Positions 6,834 through 13,699 of a stretch of DNA of 17,648 nucleotides are shown here, piece after piece. The position numbers and the translations under genes are program-made. The stretch comes from an uncultured Anaerotruncus sp. Lineage in GTDB: Bacteria > Bacillota > Clostridia > Oscillospirales > CAG-272. The notes beneath the pieces are model-generated. The model was not told where the DNA came from. It made no database searches and was given only the letters and a program-made list of their open reading frames with translations. The DNA lies in NCBI GenBank assembly GCA_905210995.1, contig CAJLZE010000047.1, forward strand, positions 1-17,648, in the 5' to 3' direction. The number at the start of each line of letters is the position of its first letter. The first letter of the stretch is position 1.

Positions 6834-6886
6834 TACCGGCGCCGGAAAGCCCAAAAAGCTCCGCGGCGCCGGTACTTTCCGTTTTT
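6834..6886 (+). terminator. Terminator with two alternative hairpins
   Basis: TACCGGCGCCG (6834-6844) pairs with CGGCGCCGGTA (6864-6874). Alternatively CGGAAAG (6843-6849) pairs with CTTTCCG (6875-6881), which sits directly before T5. The second form is the classical terminator shape; the first is more stable. It separates the acetyltransferase stretch from the ABC operon. Confidence 0.72.
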
Positions 6887-6901
6887 ATAGAATACAAAAG
6901 C

Positions 6902-6930
6902 TTGACAAAATACACTTGAAGTGCTATAAT
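6902..6930 (+). promoter_or_regulatory. Sigma-A promoter of the ABC importer operon
   Basis: TTGACA (6902-6907), 17 bases, TATAAT (6925-6930). The spacer contains the perfect 11-base palindrome CACTTGAAGTG (6913-6923), ending two bases before the -10 box. This is a natural position for a repressor operator. It is not the usual Fur box and I cannot name the regulator. Confidence 0.9.
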
Positions 6931-7008
6931 GTGTTCACGCGCTTGGTCAGCGCAGAATAAAAATGAACGTTATATCAAAAAAACTCAAAAATCAAGGAGT
7001 ATTTAGAC

Positions 7009-8010
7009 ATGAAAAGACTTTTTTCGCTTTTAATAGCAATAACAATGTCTGTTTCGCTCTTTACGGCGCTTACCGCCTGCGGTCCGAAGAAAAAAACAAT
7101 AACCGTATATGCAACGAGCGAGGACTTCCGCATTGAAAACGCACAGAAGATGCTGGACGAAAAATTCCCCGAATACAAGATAAAGGTCGAGTACAAATCC
7201 ACGGGCGAGCTTGCCGCAAAGCTTGCAAACGAAGGTAAAAAGACCGACTGCGACATAGTGCTTGAGCTTGAAAACACCTACCTTGAGTCGCTCGGCGACA
7301 CGGTGGCAAAGCTTGACGGGCTCCCCGGCGTTGATTTTGACGCTTATCTCCCCGAGCTCGTTCCCGCCTCTCACCGTTATGTGCCGTATATACGTACGAG
7401 CTGCGCAGTTGTTATAAACAAGAAGATATTCACCGAAAAAAAGCTTGCCGTTCCCACCTGCTATGACGACCTTATCAAGCCCGAATACCGCGGACTTGTC
7501 TCTATGCCGAACCCCAAATCCTCCGGCACGGGCTATGTCTTTTATCTCAATCTCGTAAACACCCGCGGCAAGGATAAAGCTCTTGCGTACTTTGACGCGC
7601 TTGCCGAAAACCTCTCGGGCGCGGGATTCACGTCCTCCGGCTCCGGCCCCATAAAGGCTCTCGGGCTCGGCGAGGCTGCTGTCGGGCTCTGCATGACATG
7701 GCAGGCGGTCGATGCGATAAACAACGGCTCGGACTATGAGATCCTCTATTTTGACGAGGGCGCACCGTACAACACCTATTCGAGCGCGATAATTTCCGGC
7801 AAGGAGACCGACGCGGATATACAGAAGGTGTTTGAATACATCGTCACCGACGTCACTCCCAAGGACAAGGAGCTTTTCGCCCCCGAACAGATATACAAAG
7901 ACAAAACATTCACCATCAAAAATTTCCCCTCGAACATTCGCTACGCCGATATGACCGGAGTGGAAGATACAAAAGTTAAGGACGATCTGCTGGACGCATG
8001 GAAATACTGA
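7009..8010 (+). CDS. ABC importer substrate-binding lipoprotein (AfuA/FbpA-like)
   Basis: This 333-residue protein has a lipoprotein signal: a Lys/Arg start, a hydrophobic core, and the lipobox LTAC with Cys24. The mature part begins with the KTITVYATSED strand typical of type II binding proteins of the COG1840 group. It continues with AKLANEGKKTDCDIVLELE, a hinge region and GLVSMPNPKSSGTGYVF. The region DEGAPYNTYSSAIISG is where relatives place ligand-contacting aromatic residues. Family members bind ferric iron, 2-aminoethylphosphonate, thiamine or polyamines; the ligand cannot be fixed here. It would be anchored outside the membrane and deliver ligand to the permease encoded two genes on. 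The ribosome binding site AAGGAG precedes the ATG. It overlaps the ATPase gene by 13 bases. Confidence 0.92.
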   Translation: MKRLFSLLIAITMSVSLFTALTACGPKKKTITVYATSEDFRIENAQKMLDEKFPEYKIKVEYKSTGELAAKLANEGKKTDCDIVLELENTYLESLGDTVAKLDGLPGVDFDAYLPELVPASHRYVPYIRTSCAVVINKKIFTEKKLAVPTCYDDLIKPEYRGLVSMPNPKSSGTGYVFYLNLVNTRGKDKALAYFDALAENLSGAGFTSSGSGPIKALGLGEAAVGLCMTWQAVDAINNGSDYEILYFDEGAPYNTYSSAIISGKETDADIQKVFEYIVTDVTPKDKELFAPEQIYKDKTFTIKNFPSNIRYADMTGVEDTKVKDDLLDAWKY

Positions 8011-8750
8011 GAACAGAAGGACTTACAAAATACTATGAGGGCAAGCTGGCGCTCGATCATGTTTCGTTTTCGGTCGAGGACGGGGAATTTCTTTCGATAC
8101 TCGGTCCCTCCGGCTGCGGCAAGACCACGCTGCTCCAGCTTCTCATAGGTCTTATATCTCCAGACGAGGGAAAAATATATCTCGGAGGCAGCGATATAAC
8201 GAACGCCTCGCCCGACGCGCGCGGAATGGGCATTGTTTTTCAGAACTATGCGCTTTTCGGCAACATGACGGCGCTGCGCAATGTTTCGTATGCGATGAGA
8301 TTCAAGCCCGAGCTCAAAGCCGGAGCGGAAGAGAGCGCCGCCGGGCTTTTGCGGCTCGTCGGACTTGCGGATCACATGAACAAATACCCCTCCGAAATGT
8401 CGGGCGGGCAGCAGCAGCGCGTTGCGATAGCAAGAACGCTTGCCCTTCGCCCGAAGATAATCCTATTCGACGAACCGATGAGCGCGCTTGACGTTGCCAC
8501 GAGGCTTGCGCTGCGCGCAAAGCTCAAGGAGATACAGAAAACTCTCGGCACGACCATGATCTATATCACCCACGACCAGGAGGAGGCGTTTGCCCTCTCC
8601 GACAGGATAATGGTCATGGGCGAGACAAGGATACACCAGCTTGCAACGCCCGATGAGATACTTGACGCGCCCGCGGACGATTATGTGCGTGAATTCGTCA
8701 TAGGCAATCTCAAAACAAAGATAGATTCTCTCTCGCGCTATATGCGCTGA
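7998..8750 (+). CDS. ABC importer ATPase subunit
   Basis: All nucleotide-binding motifs are intact: Walker A GPSGCGKT (36-43), Q-loop Gln82, signature SGGQQ (135-139), Walker B IILFDE (154-159) and the switch His192 in THDQEEA. At 250 residues it is about 100 shorter than iron/polyamine-type ATPases such as FbpC or PotA. It therefore lacks the C-terminal TOBE regulatory domain. That makes it resemble the short phosphonate- or nitrate-type ATPases and argues against ligand feedback through that domain. It powers uptake with the neighbouring lipoprotein and permease. The start ATG lies inside the end of the preceding gene, so translation is probably coupled. Confidence 0.95.
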   Translation: MEILRTEGLTKYYEGKLALDHVSFSVEDGEFLSILGPSGCGKTTLLQLLIGLISPDEGKIYLGGSDITNASPDARGMGIVFQNYALFGNMTALRNVSYAMRFKPELKAGAEESAAGLLRLVGLADHMNKYPSEMSGGQQQRVAIARTLALRPKIILFDEPMSALDVATRLALRAKLKEIQKTLGTTMIYITHDQEEAFALSDRIMVMGETRIHQLATPDEILDAPADDYVREFVIGNLKTKIDSLSRYMR

Positions 8751-8764
8751 CGGCGGAGGAAAGC

Positions 8765-10375
8765 ATGAATTCCAACAGATATACCCGCCGCCGCACGTTC
8801 GGAACGGTGACGACGGTAGTTCTCGGCGTATTTTTCCTTTTTGCCGTACTGCTGCCGCTGATATCGGTGATGACGAACCTGCGCGACGCCGACGTTTCTG
8901 CAATACTTTCGCACCCGCAGACCGTGCCCGCGATACTCAACTCACTCAAGGCGTCGGTCACCGCAACGTTTTTATCCATTGCGCTTGCGTTTGCCGCGGC
9001 GTGGTGCGTAAACCGCACGGGCATTCGCCGCACGGCGCTTTTTGATATCCTGCTCGTTATCCCGATGCTCATTCCGTCGATCTCGCACGGCACGGGACTT
9101 ATCATACTTCTCGGCGACAACGGCATCTTAACAAAGCTGTTCGGTCTGCAAAAAAGCATTTACGGCTTTGCGGGCATCGTTATGGGCTCGATGCTTTATG
9201 CGTTCCCCATTGCATATCTTATGATATCGGATATACTGCGCTATGAGGACAGCACGCCCTACGAGGCGGCGCGCACATTGGGAATACCCGCAAAAAACCG
9301 CTTTTTTGCAATAACACTGCCCTATCTCAGAAAGCCGATGATAAGCGTGGTGTTTGCGGTATTTACCGCCATTGTGACCGACTACGGCGTTCCGCTCATG
9401 GTCGGCGGAATGTACAAAACGCTTCCCGCGCTCATGTACGAGGAGACTATCCACCGCATGAACTATGCCAAGGGCAGCGTTTTCGGGCTTATATTGCTGC
9501 TGCCCGCCGTGATCGCATTTCTTTTTGACCTGCTCTCGGGCAAGGACAGAACGGGAAACTCGAACATAAAGCCCTTCCGCACAGCGGGAACGCCCGCCGG
9601 GAAGTGTGTGTCGTATATAGTGCTCACGCTCATCACCGTGTGCGTGCTGCTTCCGGTCGCATCCTTCGTTCCGGTCGCGTTCGCCACCAACTACCCGCTC
9701 GATCTTTCATTCTCCGTCGCGCAGTTCTCAAACGTGATGACGGGAAAGAGCGGTTGGCAGTTCCTCGGCAATTCGGCGTTGGTCGCGCTGCTCACATCTG
9801 TCGCGGGAACGCTGTGTGCGTTTCTGTGCGCATACCTGACGGCAAGGTCAAAGTCCTTCGCTTCGGGGGCGCTCAACCTGCTTGCAATGACCTCGCTTGC
9901 GATACCCGGCATCGTGCTCGGCCTTTCGTACGTGCTCTTTTTCCATTCCACCTTCATATACGGAACGTTTGCGATACTTGTGCTCGCAAACACGGTGCAC
10001 TTCTTTGCCTCGCCGTATCTCATGGCGTACAACGGGCTGAGAAAGCTCCCGCCCGAGCTTGAGGCTGCGGCTGCAACGCTGGGAATAGGAAAAATGCGCC
10101 TTATCCGCGATGTCATAGCACCGCAGATGAAGGGCACGCTTGCCGAAATGTTCGCGTATTTTTTCGTCAACTCAATGATGACGATCTCTGCTGTGTCCTT
10201 CCTTACAACGCTCAACACCGAGCTTTTTGCGCTAATGCTGCCGCGCTTCGACGCCTCGCAAACGTCTCTGGCTCCGCCCGCAGTCGTGGCGCTCATCATA
10301 CTTTGCGTCAACCTTCTTATGAAGGGGCTCATCGCACTCATAAAACGCAGACCGGCAAAACGCGCGGGAGCATGA
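8765..10375 (+). CDS. ABC importer fused double permease (FbpB-like)
   Basis: A 536-residue protein with about 12 membrane helices, built from two tandem permease halves. Each has an EAA coupling loop: YEAARTLGIPAKNRF at about 166-180 and LEAAAATLGIGKMRL at about 432-446. Having both halves in one chain is typical of FbpB/AfuB-type ferric and of some phosphonate or thiamine importers. It means one polypeptide serves both ATPase contacts. The link between halves (residues 258-282) is hydrophilic. The ribosome binding site GGAGG lies upstream of the ATG, 14 bases after the ATPase stop. It is the last gene of the operon, followed by a strong terminator at 10424. Confidence 0.95.
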   Translation: MNSNRYTRRRTFGTVTTVVLGVFFLFAVLLPLISVMTNLRDADVSAILSHPQTVPAILNSLKASVTATFLSIALAFAAAWCVNRTGIRRTALFDILLVIPMLIPSISHGTGLIILLGDNGILTKLFGLQKSIYGFAGIVMGSMLYAFPIAYLMISDILRYEDSTPYEAARTLGIPAKNRFFAITLPYLRKPMISVVFAVFTAIVTDYGVPLMVGGMYKTLPALMYEETIHRMNYAKGSVFGLILLLPAVIAFLFDLLSGKDRTGNSNIKPFRTAGTPAGKCVSYIVLTLITVCVLLPVASFVPVAFATNYPLDLSFSVAQFSNVMTGKSGWQFLGNSALVALLTSVAGTLCAFLCAYLTARSKSFASGALNLLAMTSLAIPGIVLGLSYVLFFHSTFIYGTFAILVLANTVHFFASPYLMAYNGLRKLPPELEAAAATLGIGKMRLIRDVIAPQMKGTLAEMFAYFFVNSMMTISAVSFLTTLNTELFALMLPRFDASQTSLAPPAVVALIILCVNLLMKGLIALIKRRPAKRAGA

Positions 10376-10423
10376 TCCCCGCCGGCAAAACGCGGTGCGC
10401 CGCAGCCTGGATCGATGTCACCG

Positions 10424-10467
10424 GGGGTGTTAAAAAACTCATTTTGAGTTTTTTAACACCCCTTTTT
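10424..10467. terminator. Strong terminator between convergent genes
   Basis: A perfect 17-bp stem (10424-10440 with 10446-10462, opening GGGGTGTTAAAAAACTC) has a five-base loop and is followed by T5. It ends the ABC operon. It also lies just past the stop of the antiporter gene on the other strand, so it may serve both, although the minus side lacks a T run. Confidence 0.93.
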
Positions 10468-10470
10468 GCT

Positions 10471-11667
10471 TTATTCCCTTTTAAGCAGCTTTTTGCAGCT
10501 CGCATCGATCCCGACGGCACCGAGCGGCGCCGTGATGATGATGGCAAGCACCGCAACGGAAAGAATGATATTACCGCACGGCAGTCCCATGCTGAGGGGA
10601 ACGGACCCTATCGCAGCCTGCACCGTCGCCTTCGGCAGATAAGCGATCACACAGAAGAGCCGCTCGCGGAGGTCAAGCGGAGTGCCCGCAAGGCAGAGCA
10701 GCACGCCCGCCGCACGGAATATAAGTGCGATAAATATCATCCCGACGGCGGCAATGCCCGCGTCCAGGGTGTAGCGTATATCGACCGCCGCACCGACAAG
10801 TACAAACAAAAGCACCTCGGCGGCAGACCACAGCCCGCCGAACTTCACGGAGAGATCTGCGCTCTCCGCTGCGGGACATCTGCGCTTTACCGTGCACGCC
10901 ATGCCGACGACCGCCAGCAGCCCCGATATCGCCACATAGCCCTCAGCCCAAGTCTCCGCCGCCATGAGGAGAAATGCCGTACCGAGAACTACCGTGACCT
11001 TTACGCTGCCGGATATCTCACGGCCGTGCGCATGGGATGTCACGAAAACGAATGACAGCACGAACCCCGCCAACGCCCCAAGCGCAATACCGAGCAGCAC
11101 CGACACGGGGATATTCACGAAATCAATATAATTCACCTTTCCGCCGCCCGACATATCCGCAAAGGCGGTGAAAAGGACGATAACAAAAATATCGTCGCAC
11201 GACGCGCCCGCCGTTATAAGCTGAGGAATGCACTTCCCCGTTCCGTATTTTTCATCCATGAGCCGCAGCATTCGCGGGACGACCACGGCAGGCGAAACTG
11301 CGCCGAGGACCGCGCCCATGAGAGCGGCGTCAATGCGCGAAACGCCGAGAAGCAGTGGCGCGAATATCACATATCCGACGATCTCGCAGCACGCGGGGAC
11401 GAAAGACATCATCACCGCAGGGCGGCCGACCTTTTTCAGATCGGAAAGATCGAGCGACAGCCCGGCTTTTATCAGAATAATGATAAGAGCCATGCTCCTC
11501 AGCTCGGACGATATGCCGAGTATCGACGGATCGAGCAGATCAAGCACATACGGCCCGAGAACGACGCCGCTTACGAGCATGCCGACGATGCGCGGCAGCC
11601 GCAGCCTCTCGACGATCGCGGCAACCGAAAGTCCGACAAGAAAGATGAAGGATAACGATGTGAGCAT
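10471..11667 (-). CDS. CPA2-type cation/proton antiporter, DD class
   Basis: This 398-residue protein has about 12 hydrophobic helices covering nearly its whole length. Helix 1-2 sequence RLRLPRIVGMLVSGVVLGP is typical of the KefB/NapA-like Na+/H+ exchanger domain. GAVSPAVVVP (122-131) and ITAGASCDDIFVIVLF (151-166) form the unwound-helix core. Asp158-Asp159 is the paired-Asp ion site of electrogenic CPA2 exchangers, instead of the Asn-Asp of electroneutral CPA1 types. There is no C-terminal nucleotide-binding (RCK/TrkA-N) domain. The start is set at 11667: GGGAGG sits six bases upstream, and an in-frame ATG at 11709 would lie inside the leader terminator. Expression appears controlled by the fluoride riboswitch in its leader. 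Antiporters of this group are among the genes known to follow crcB-motif RNAs. Confidence 0.92.
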   Translation of the reverse strand: MLTSLSFIFLVGLSVAAIVERLRLPRIVGMLVSGVVLGPYVLDLLDPSILGISSELRSMALIIILIKAGLSLDLSDLKKVGRPAVMMSFVPACCEIVGYVIFAPLLLGVSRIDAALMGAVLGAVSPAVVVPRMLRLMDEKYGTGKCIPQLITAGASCDDIFVIVLFTAFADMSGGGKVNYIDFVNIPVSVLLGIALGALAGFVLSFVFVTSHAHGREISGSVKVTVVLGTAFLLMAAETWAEGYVAISGLLAVVGMACTVKRRCPAAESADLSVKFGGLWSAAEVLLFVLVGAAVDIRYTLDAGIAAVGMIFIALIFRAAGVLLCLAGTPLDLRERLFCVIAYLPKATVQAAIGSVPLSMGLPCGNIILSVAVLAIIITAPLGAVGIDASCKKLLKRE

Positions 11668-11680
11668 AAAAAACCTCCCG

Positions 11681-11797
11681 AAATGCAGAAAAGCCGATGC
11701 CTCCTGCATGAAATAATGCAGAAGTCATCAGCTTTTATAAGCGGTTCAGGCACGGGGCTTATGCCCCGGTGCTTCGGGAGAACTTCATTCCCTCGGC
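11681..11797 (-). promoter_or_regulatory. Fluoride (crcB-motif) riboswitch with terminator
   Basis: Read on the minus strand, GGGA (11792-11789) pairs with UCCC (11779-11776) as P1 around the loop AUGAAGUUC. Loop bases GAAGU (11786-11782) complement ACUUC (11725-11721), giving the expected pseudoknot. GAACCGCUU ... AAGCUGAUGAC (11747-11724) matches the conserved P3 and 3' core of the fluoride aptamer. An extra hairpin (11772-11750) is inserted between P1 and P3. The 3' aptamer half (11736-11716) can instead pair with 11709-11689 in a 21-base stem, with one A-G mismatch and two G-U pairs, followed by U4. The aptamer and the terminator are thus mutually exclusive, which predicts an ON switch: fluoride binding lets transcription reach the antiporter. 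Confidence 0.85.
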
Positions 11798-11800
11798 GAT

Positions 11801-11829
11801 ATTATAGCACCGCGTGCGAAAAAAATCAA
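11801..11829 (-). promoter_or_regulatory. Promoter of the riboswitch-antiporter transcript
   Basis: On the minus strand, TTGATT (11829-11824), 17 bases, TATAAT (11806-11801). The predicted start near 11794 is immediately upstream of P1 of the riboswitch, as expected for a leader RNA. Confidence 0.88.
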
Positions 11830-11923
11830 GCCCGCCGCAAAATTTTTTTCACACCCCGGGCGCCCGCGATACTGCCGTAAGAGCAGCGGCGCGAACACGC
11901 GGGACCCGTATCATGATATTCCC

Positions 11924-13012
11924 TCACTTTATCGCACCGCCGTCGCGCAGCCACCCCTCGAGGTTTTTGTCATTCGCGCCGGAGACACGCAGTCCGGAGG
12001 CAACGTTTGCCGCAGGCTCTGCCGATCTTATATCCGATGCCGACTTTGAGACACTGCTGCTGCCCGAGGTGCAGAAGGGCAGCACCGTTTTGCCCGAAAG
12101 GTCGTAGGTGTCAAGAAAAGTGTTGATTATGCGCGGCATCGTACCCCACCAGATAGGATAACCGATCACCACCGTATCGTAGCGGGAAATGTCGATAGCT
12201 GCGCTGCCTATCGCGGGGCGCGCCGCAGGGTCGTTCATCTCACGGTTTGCGCGGCAGCCGCTGTTGTTGTAGTTGAGGTCGTTTGCCGTGTACGGATCGG
12301 CGGGCGTGATCTCGTAAAGGTCGCCGCCGGTGAGCGCGGCGATCTTTTCCGCCACCGCCTTTGTGTTACCCGTGCAGGAAAAATACGCAACGAGGACCTT
12401 TGATCCCGCAGGCGCGGCTGTATCCGTGCCGCCCGCACCGCTGTCGGCAAGCGACAGAGTGACCGAAAAATCGCCCGTCATCGCAGCAAGCTTTTCGGCT
12501 CCGCCGTCGTCAAGCTTTCCGAGCGGCACGAGCCCGTCGGATTCACGGAACGGGCGGTAAAATACCGCAAGATCGCCCCATGGGGCATACATCGTAATGT
12601 CTCCTGCCGACGGCGTGCAGGAATCGGGCGCATCGGATGTGTCCCACGCCGCAGAGCCCTCGGGGAGATACGCGATCTTTTCGGTGCCGCCGAAATCAGA
12701 AAATGTGAGCGTGAGCGGCAGGCGTGATATCAGGTCGCGGCTTACCGAATTGTCGTCAAGCGTACCGTAAACGGTCTCGGCGCCGAATGTCAACTGTATG
12801 CGCGTGCCGCCCGCGGCGGGTTTTTCACTGCCGGTGGTGTTTCCGGCGCCGGTCGCGGCGCTGCCGCTTTGTGTACTGCCGGCCGCTGCGGTGCTTCCCG
12901 CACCTGCGGTCGTGCTCTCTCCTCCCGGTGCGGCGGGAGAACATGCGGCAAGCACGCAGGCTGCGACGCACAGGATCGCGACTGCTATCTGGTATATTTT
13001 TTTGATCTTCAT
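11924..13012 (-). CDS. Lipoprotein: cyclophilin-like domain plus flavodoxin
   Basis: This is a 362-residue exported lipoprotein with lipobox LAAC and Cys24. A Gly/Ser/Thr/Ala-rich linker (about 28-68) is followed by a cyclophilin-like domain (about 70-190), with LPLTLTFSDFGGTEKIAYLP and GDITMYAPWGDLAVFYRPF. Residues 204-358 are a flavodoxin of the Flavodoxin_4 kind. It has the FMN phosphate loop SCTGNTK (212-218), LYEITPADPYTANDLNYN, and the IGYPIWWGTMPRI (283-295) flavin-stacking loop. The likely role is FMN-dependent electron transfer at the outer face of the membrane; its partner is unknown. The ribosome binding site AAGGAAGG lies upstream of the ATG at 13012. It follows the O-acetyltransferase by 33 bases, so the two are probably co-transcribed. 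Related flavodoxins often sit near LysR regulators, as here. Confidence 0.9.
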   Translation of the reverse strand: MKIKKIYQIAVAILCVAACVLAACSPAAPGGESTTAGAGSTAAAGSTQSGSAATGAGNTTGSEKPAAGGTRIQLTFGAETVYGTLDDNSVSRDLISRLPLTLTFSDFGGTEKIAYLPEGSAAWDTSDAPDSCTPSAGDITMYAPWGDLAVFYRPFRESDGLVPLGKLDDGGAEKLAAMTGDFSVTLSLADSGAGGTDTAAPAGSKVLVAYFSCTGNTKAVAEKIAALTGGDLYEITPADPYTANDLNYNNSGCRANREMNDPAARPAIGSAAIDISRYDTVVIGYPIWWGTMPRIINTFLDTYDLSGKTVLPFCTSGSSSVSKSASDIRSAEPAANVASGLRVSGANDKNLEGWLRDGGAIK

Positions 13013-13045
13013 GACGTTGCCTTCCTTACATTTATAATATAATAT

Positions 13046-13603
13046 TTATACCGTTCCGATCGGCTTTGCGGGATTGCCAGCAACGACCGTGTCAGCCTCA
13101 ACGTTTTTTGTCACGACGCTGCCCGCGCCTATCACGGCATTGTCGCCAACCGTAACTCCGGGAAGCACCGTCGCCCCGGCGCCGATCCACACGTTTTTGC
13201 CGATCACTATCGGGCGCGAGGTGATATACCGCCGCCTGTCGGGTGCAATTCCGTGATTTTCGGTGATGAGCTGCACATGCGGCGCGATAAACGCGTCGTC
13301 TCCGATCGTAATGCCCCCGCGATCCATAAATGTGCAGCCGAAATTGATGAACACCCGCTTGCCTACGCGGATATTGCGTCCGAAATCGGTGTAAAACGGC
13401 AGATTGAGATTAAAATCGTCGCCTACCTCGCGCCCCGTCAGCTCACCGAAATACCTTCGCACCGCCGCGGCATCGCAGACCGAGGTGTTCATCTGCTGCG
13501 TCAGCCGTTTGGCGTTGGCTATCACAGCCTTTATCATGCCGTAATCGGGATCGTCCACCGACACCGGCTCGCCGCCGAGATCCCGCTCTAAAATATTTTT
13601 CAT
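13046..13603 (-). CDS. Maltose/galactoside-type O-acetyltransferase
   Basis: A 185-residue left-handed beta-helix acetyltransferase of the Maa/LacA group. It has an N-terminal helical domain (LTQQMNTSVCDAAAVRRYF), then hexapeptide repeats (IRVGKRVFIN, ITIGDDAFIA, IVIGKNVWIG, VTVGDNAVIG). The catalytic His117 is in TENHGI, and the standard end reads VVAGNPAKPIG. It would acetylate sugars, glycosides or a thiol-reactive detoxification target using acetyl-CoA, working as a trimer in the cytoplasm. Length and motifs are normal. The ribosome binding site GGAGAAG precedes ATG 13603. Its promoter overlaps the terminator of the upstream LysR gene (see the separate entries). It is followed by the flavodoxin lipoprotein, so it probably opens a two-gene operon. 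Confidence 0.93.
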   Translation of the reverse strand: MKNILERDLGGEPVSVDDPDYGMIKAVIANAKRLTQQMNTSVCDAAAVRRYFGELTGREVGDDFNLNLPFYTDFGRNIRVGKRVFINFGCTFMDRGGITIGDDAFIAPHVQLITENHGIAPDRRRYITSRPIVIGKNVWIGAGATVLPGVTVGDNAVIGAGSVVTKNVEADTVVAGNPAKPIGTV

Positions 13604-13614
13604 ATGGTCTTCTC

Positions 13615-13652
13615 CGAAAAAAATAAGCGTGAATTTTTACTTCACGCTTATT
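13615..13652 (-). terminator. Terminator downstream of the LysR gene
   Basis: On the minus strand, AATAAGCGTGAA (13652-13641) pairs with TTCACGCTTATT (13633-13622) around a seven-base loop. A T run (13621-13615) follows. It would end LysR transcripts. Its first arm overlaps the -10 box of the next promoter. Confidence 0.85.
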
Positions 13653-13678
13653 ATATCATGTATATCGTACTATGTAAA
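13650..13678 (-). promoter_or_regulatory. Promoter of the acetyltransferase-flavodoxin operon
   Basis: On the minus strand, TTTACA (13678-13673), 17 bases, TATAAT (13655-13650). The predicted start (near 13643) is inside the first arm of the LysR terminator, so RNA made from here cannot form that hairpin fully. Confidence 0.83.
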
Positions 13679-13699
13679 ATATCTGTTTTTTATCGTCTA

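Noticed and set aside
5935..6915. 326-codon open frame on the minus strand across the CAT-like gene
   Set aside because: It is antisense to the CatA-like gene, whose family motifs are unmistakable, and it crosses a terminator. It shows no domain and is a by-product of GC-rich codon use.
10303..11055. 250-codon plus-strand frame opposite the antiporter
   Set aside because: It runs through the permease end and a strong terminator and has low-complexity charged sequence; the antiporter on the minus strand is clear.
11667..11709. Longer antiporter start at ATG 11709
   Set aside because: That start lies in the leader terminator stem and lacks a ribosome binding site; GGGAGG correctly precedes 11667.
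11681..11797. Manganese (yybP-ykoY), sodium or lithium riboswitch for the antiporter leader
   Set aside because: The conserved cores of those motifs as I know them are not visible, whereas the fluoride P1 loop, pseudoknot and CUGAUGAC core all fit.
11830..11923. Terminator after the flavodoxin lipoprotein gene
   Set aside because: CCCGCG/CGCGGG can pair on the minus strand, but there is no T run directly after it. Read-through into the antiporter leader cannot be excluded.
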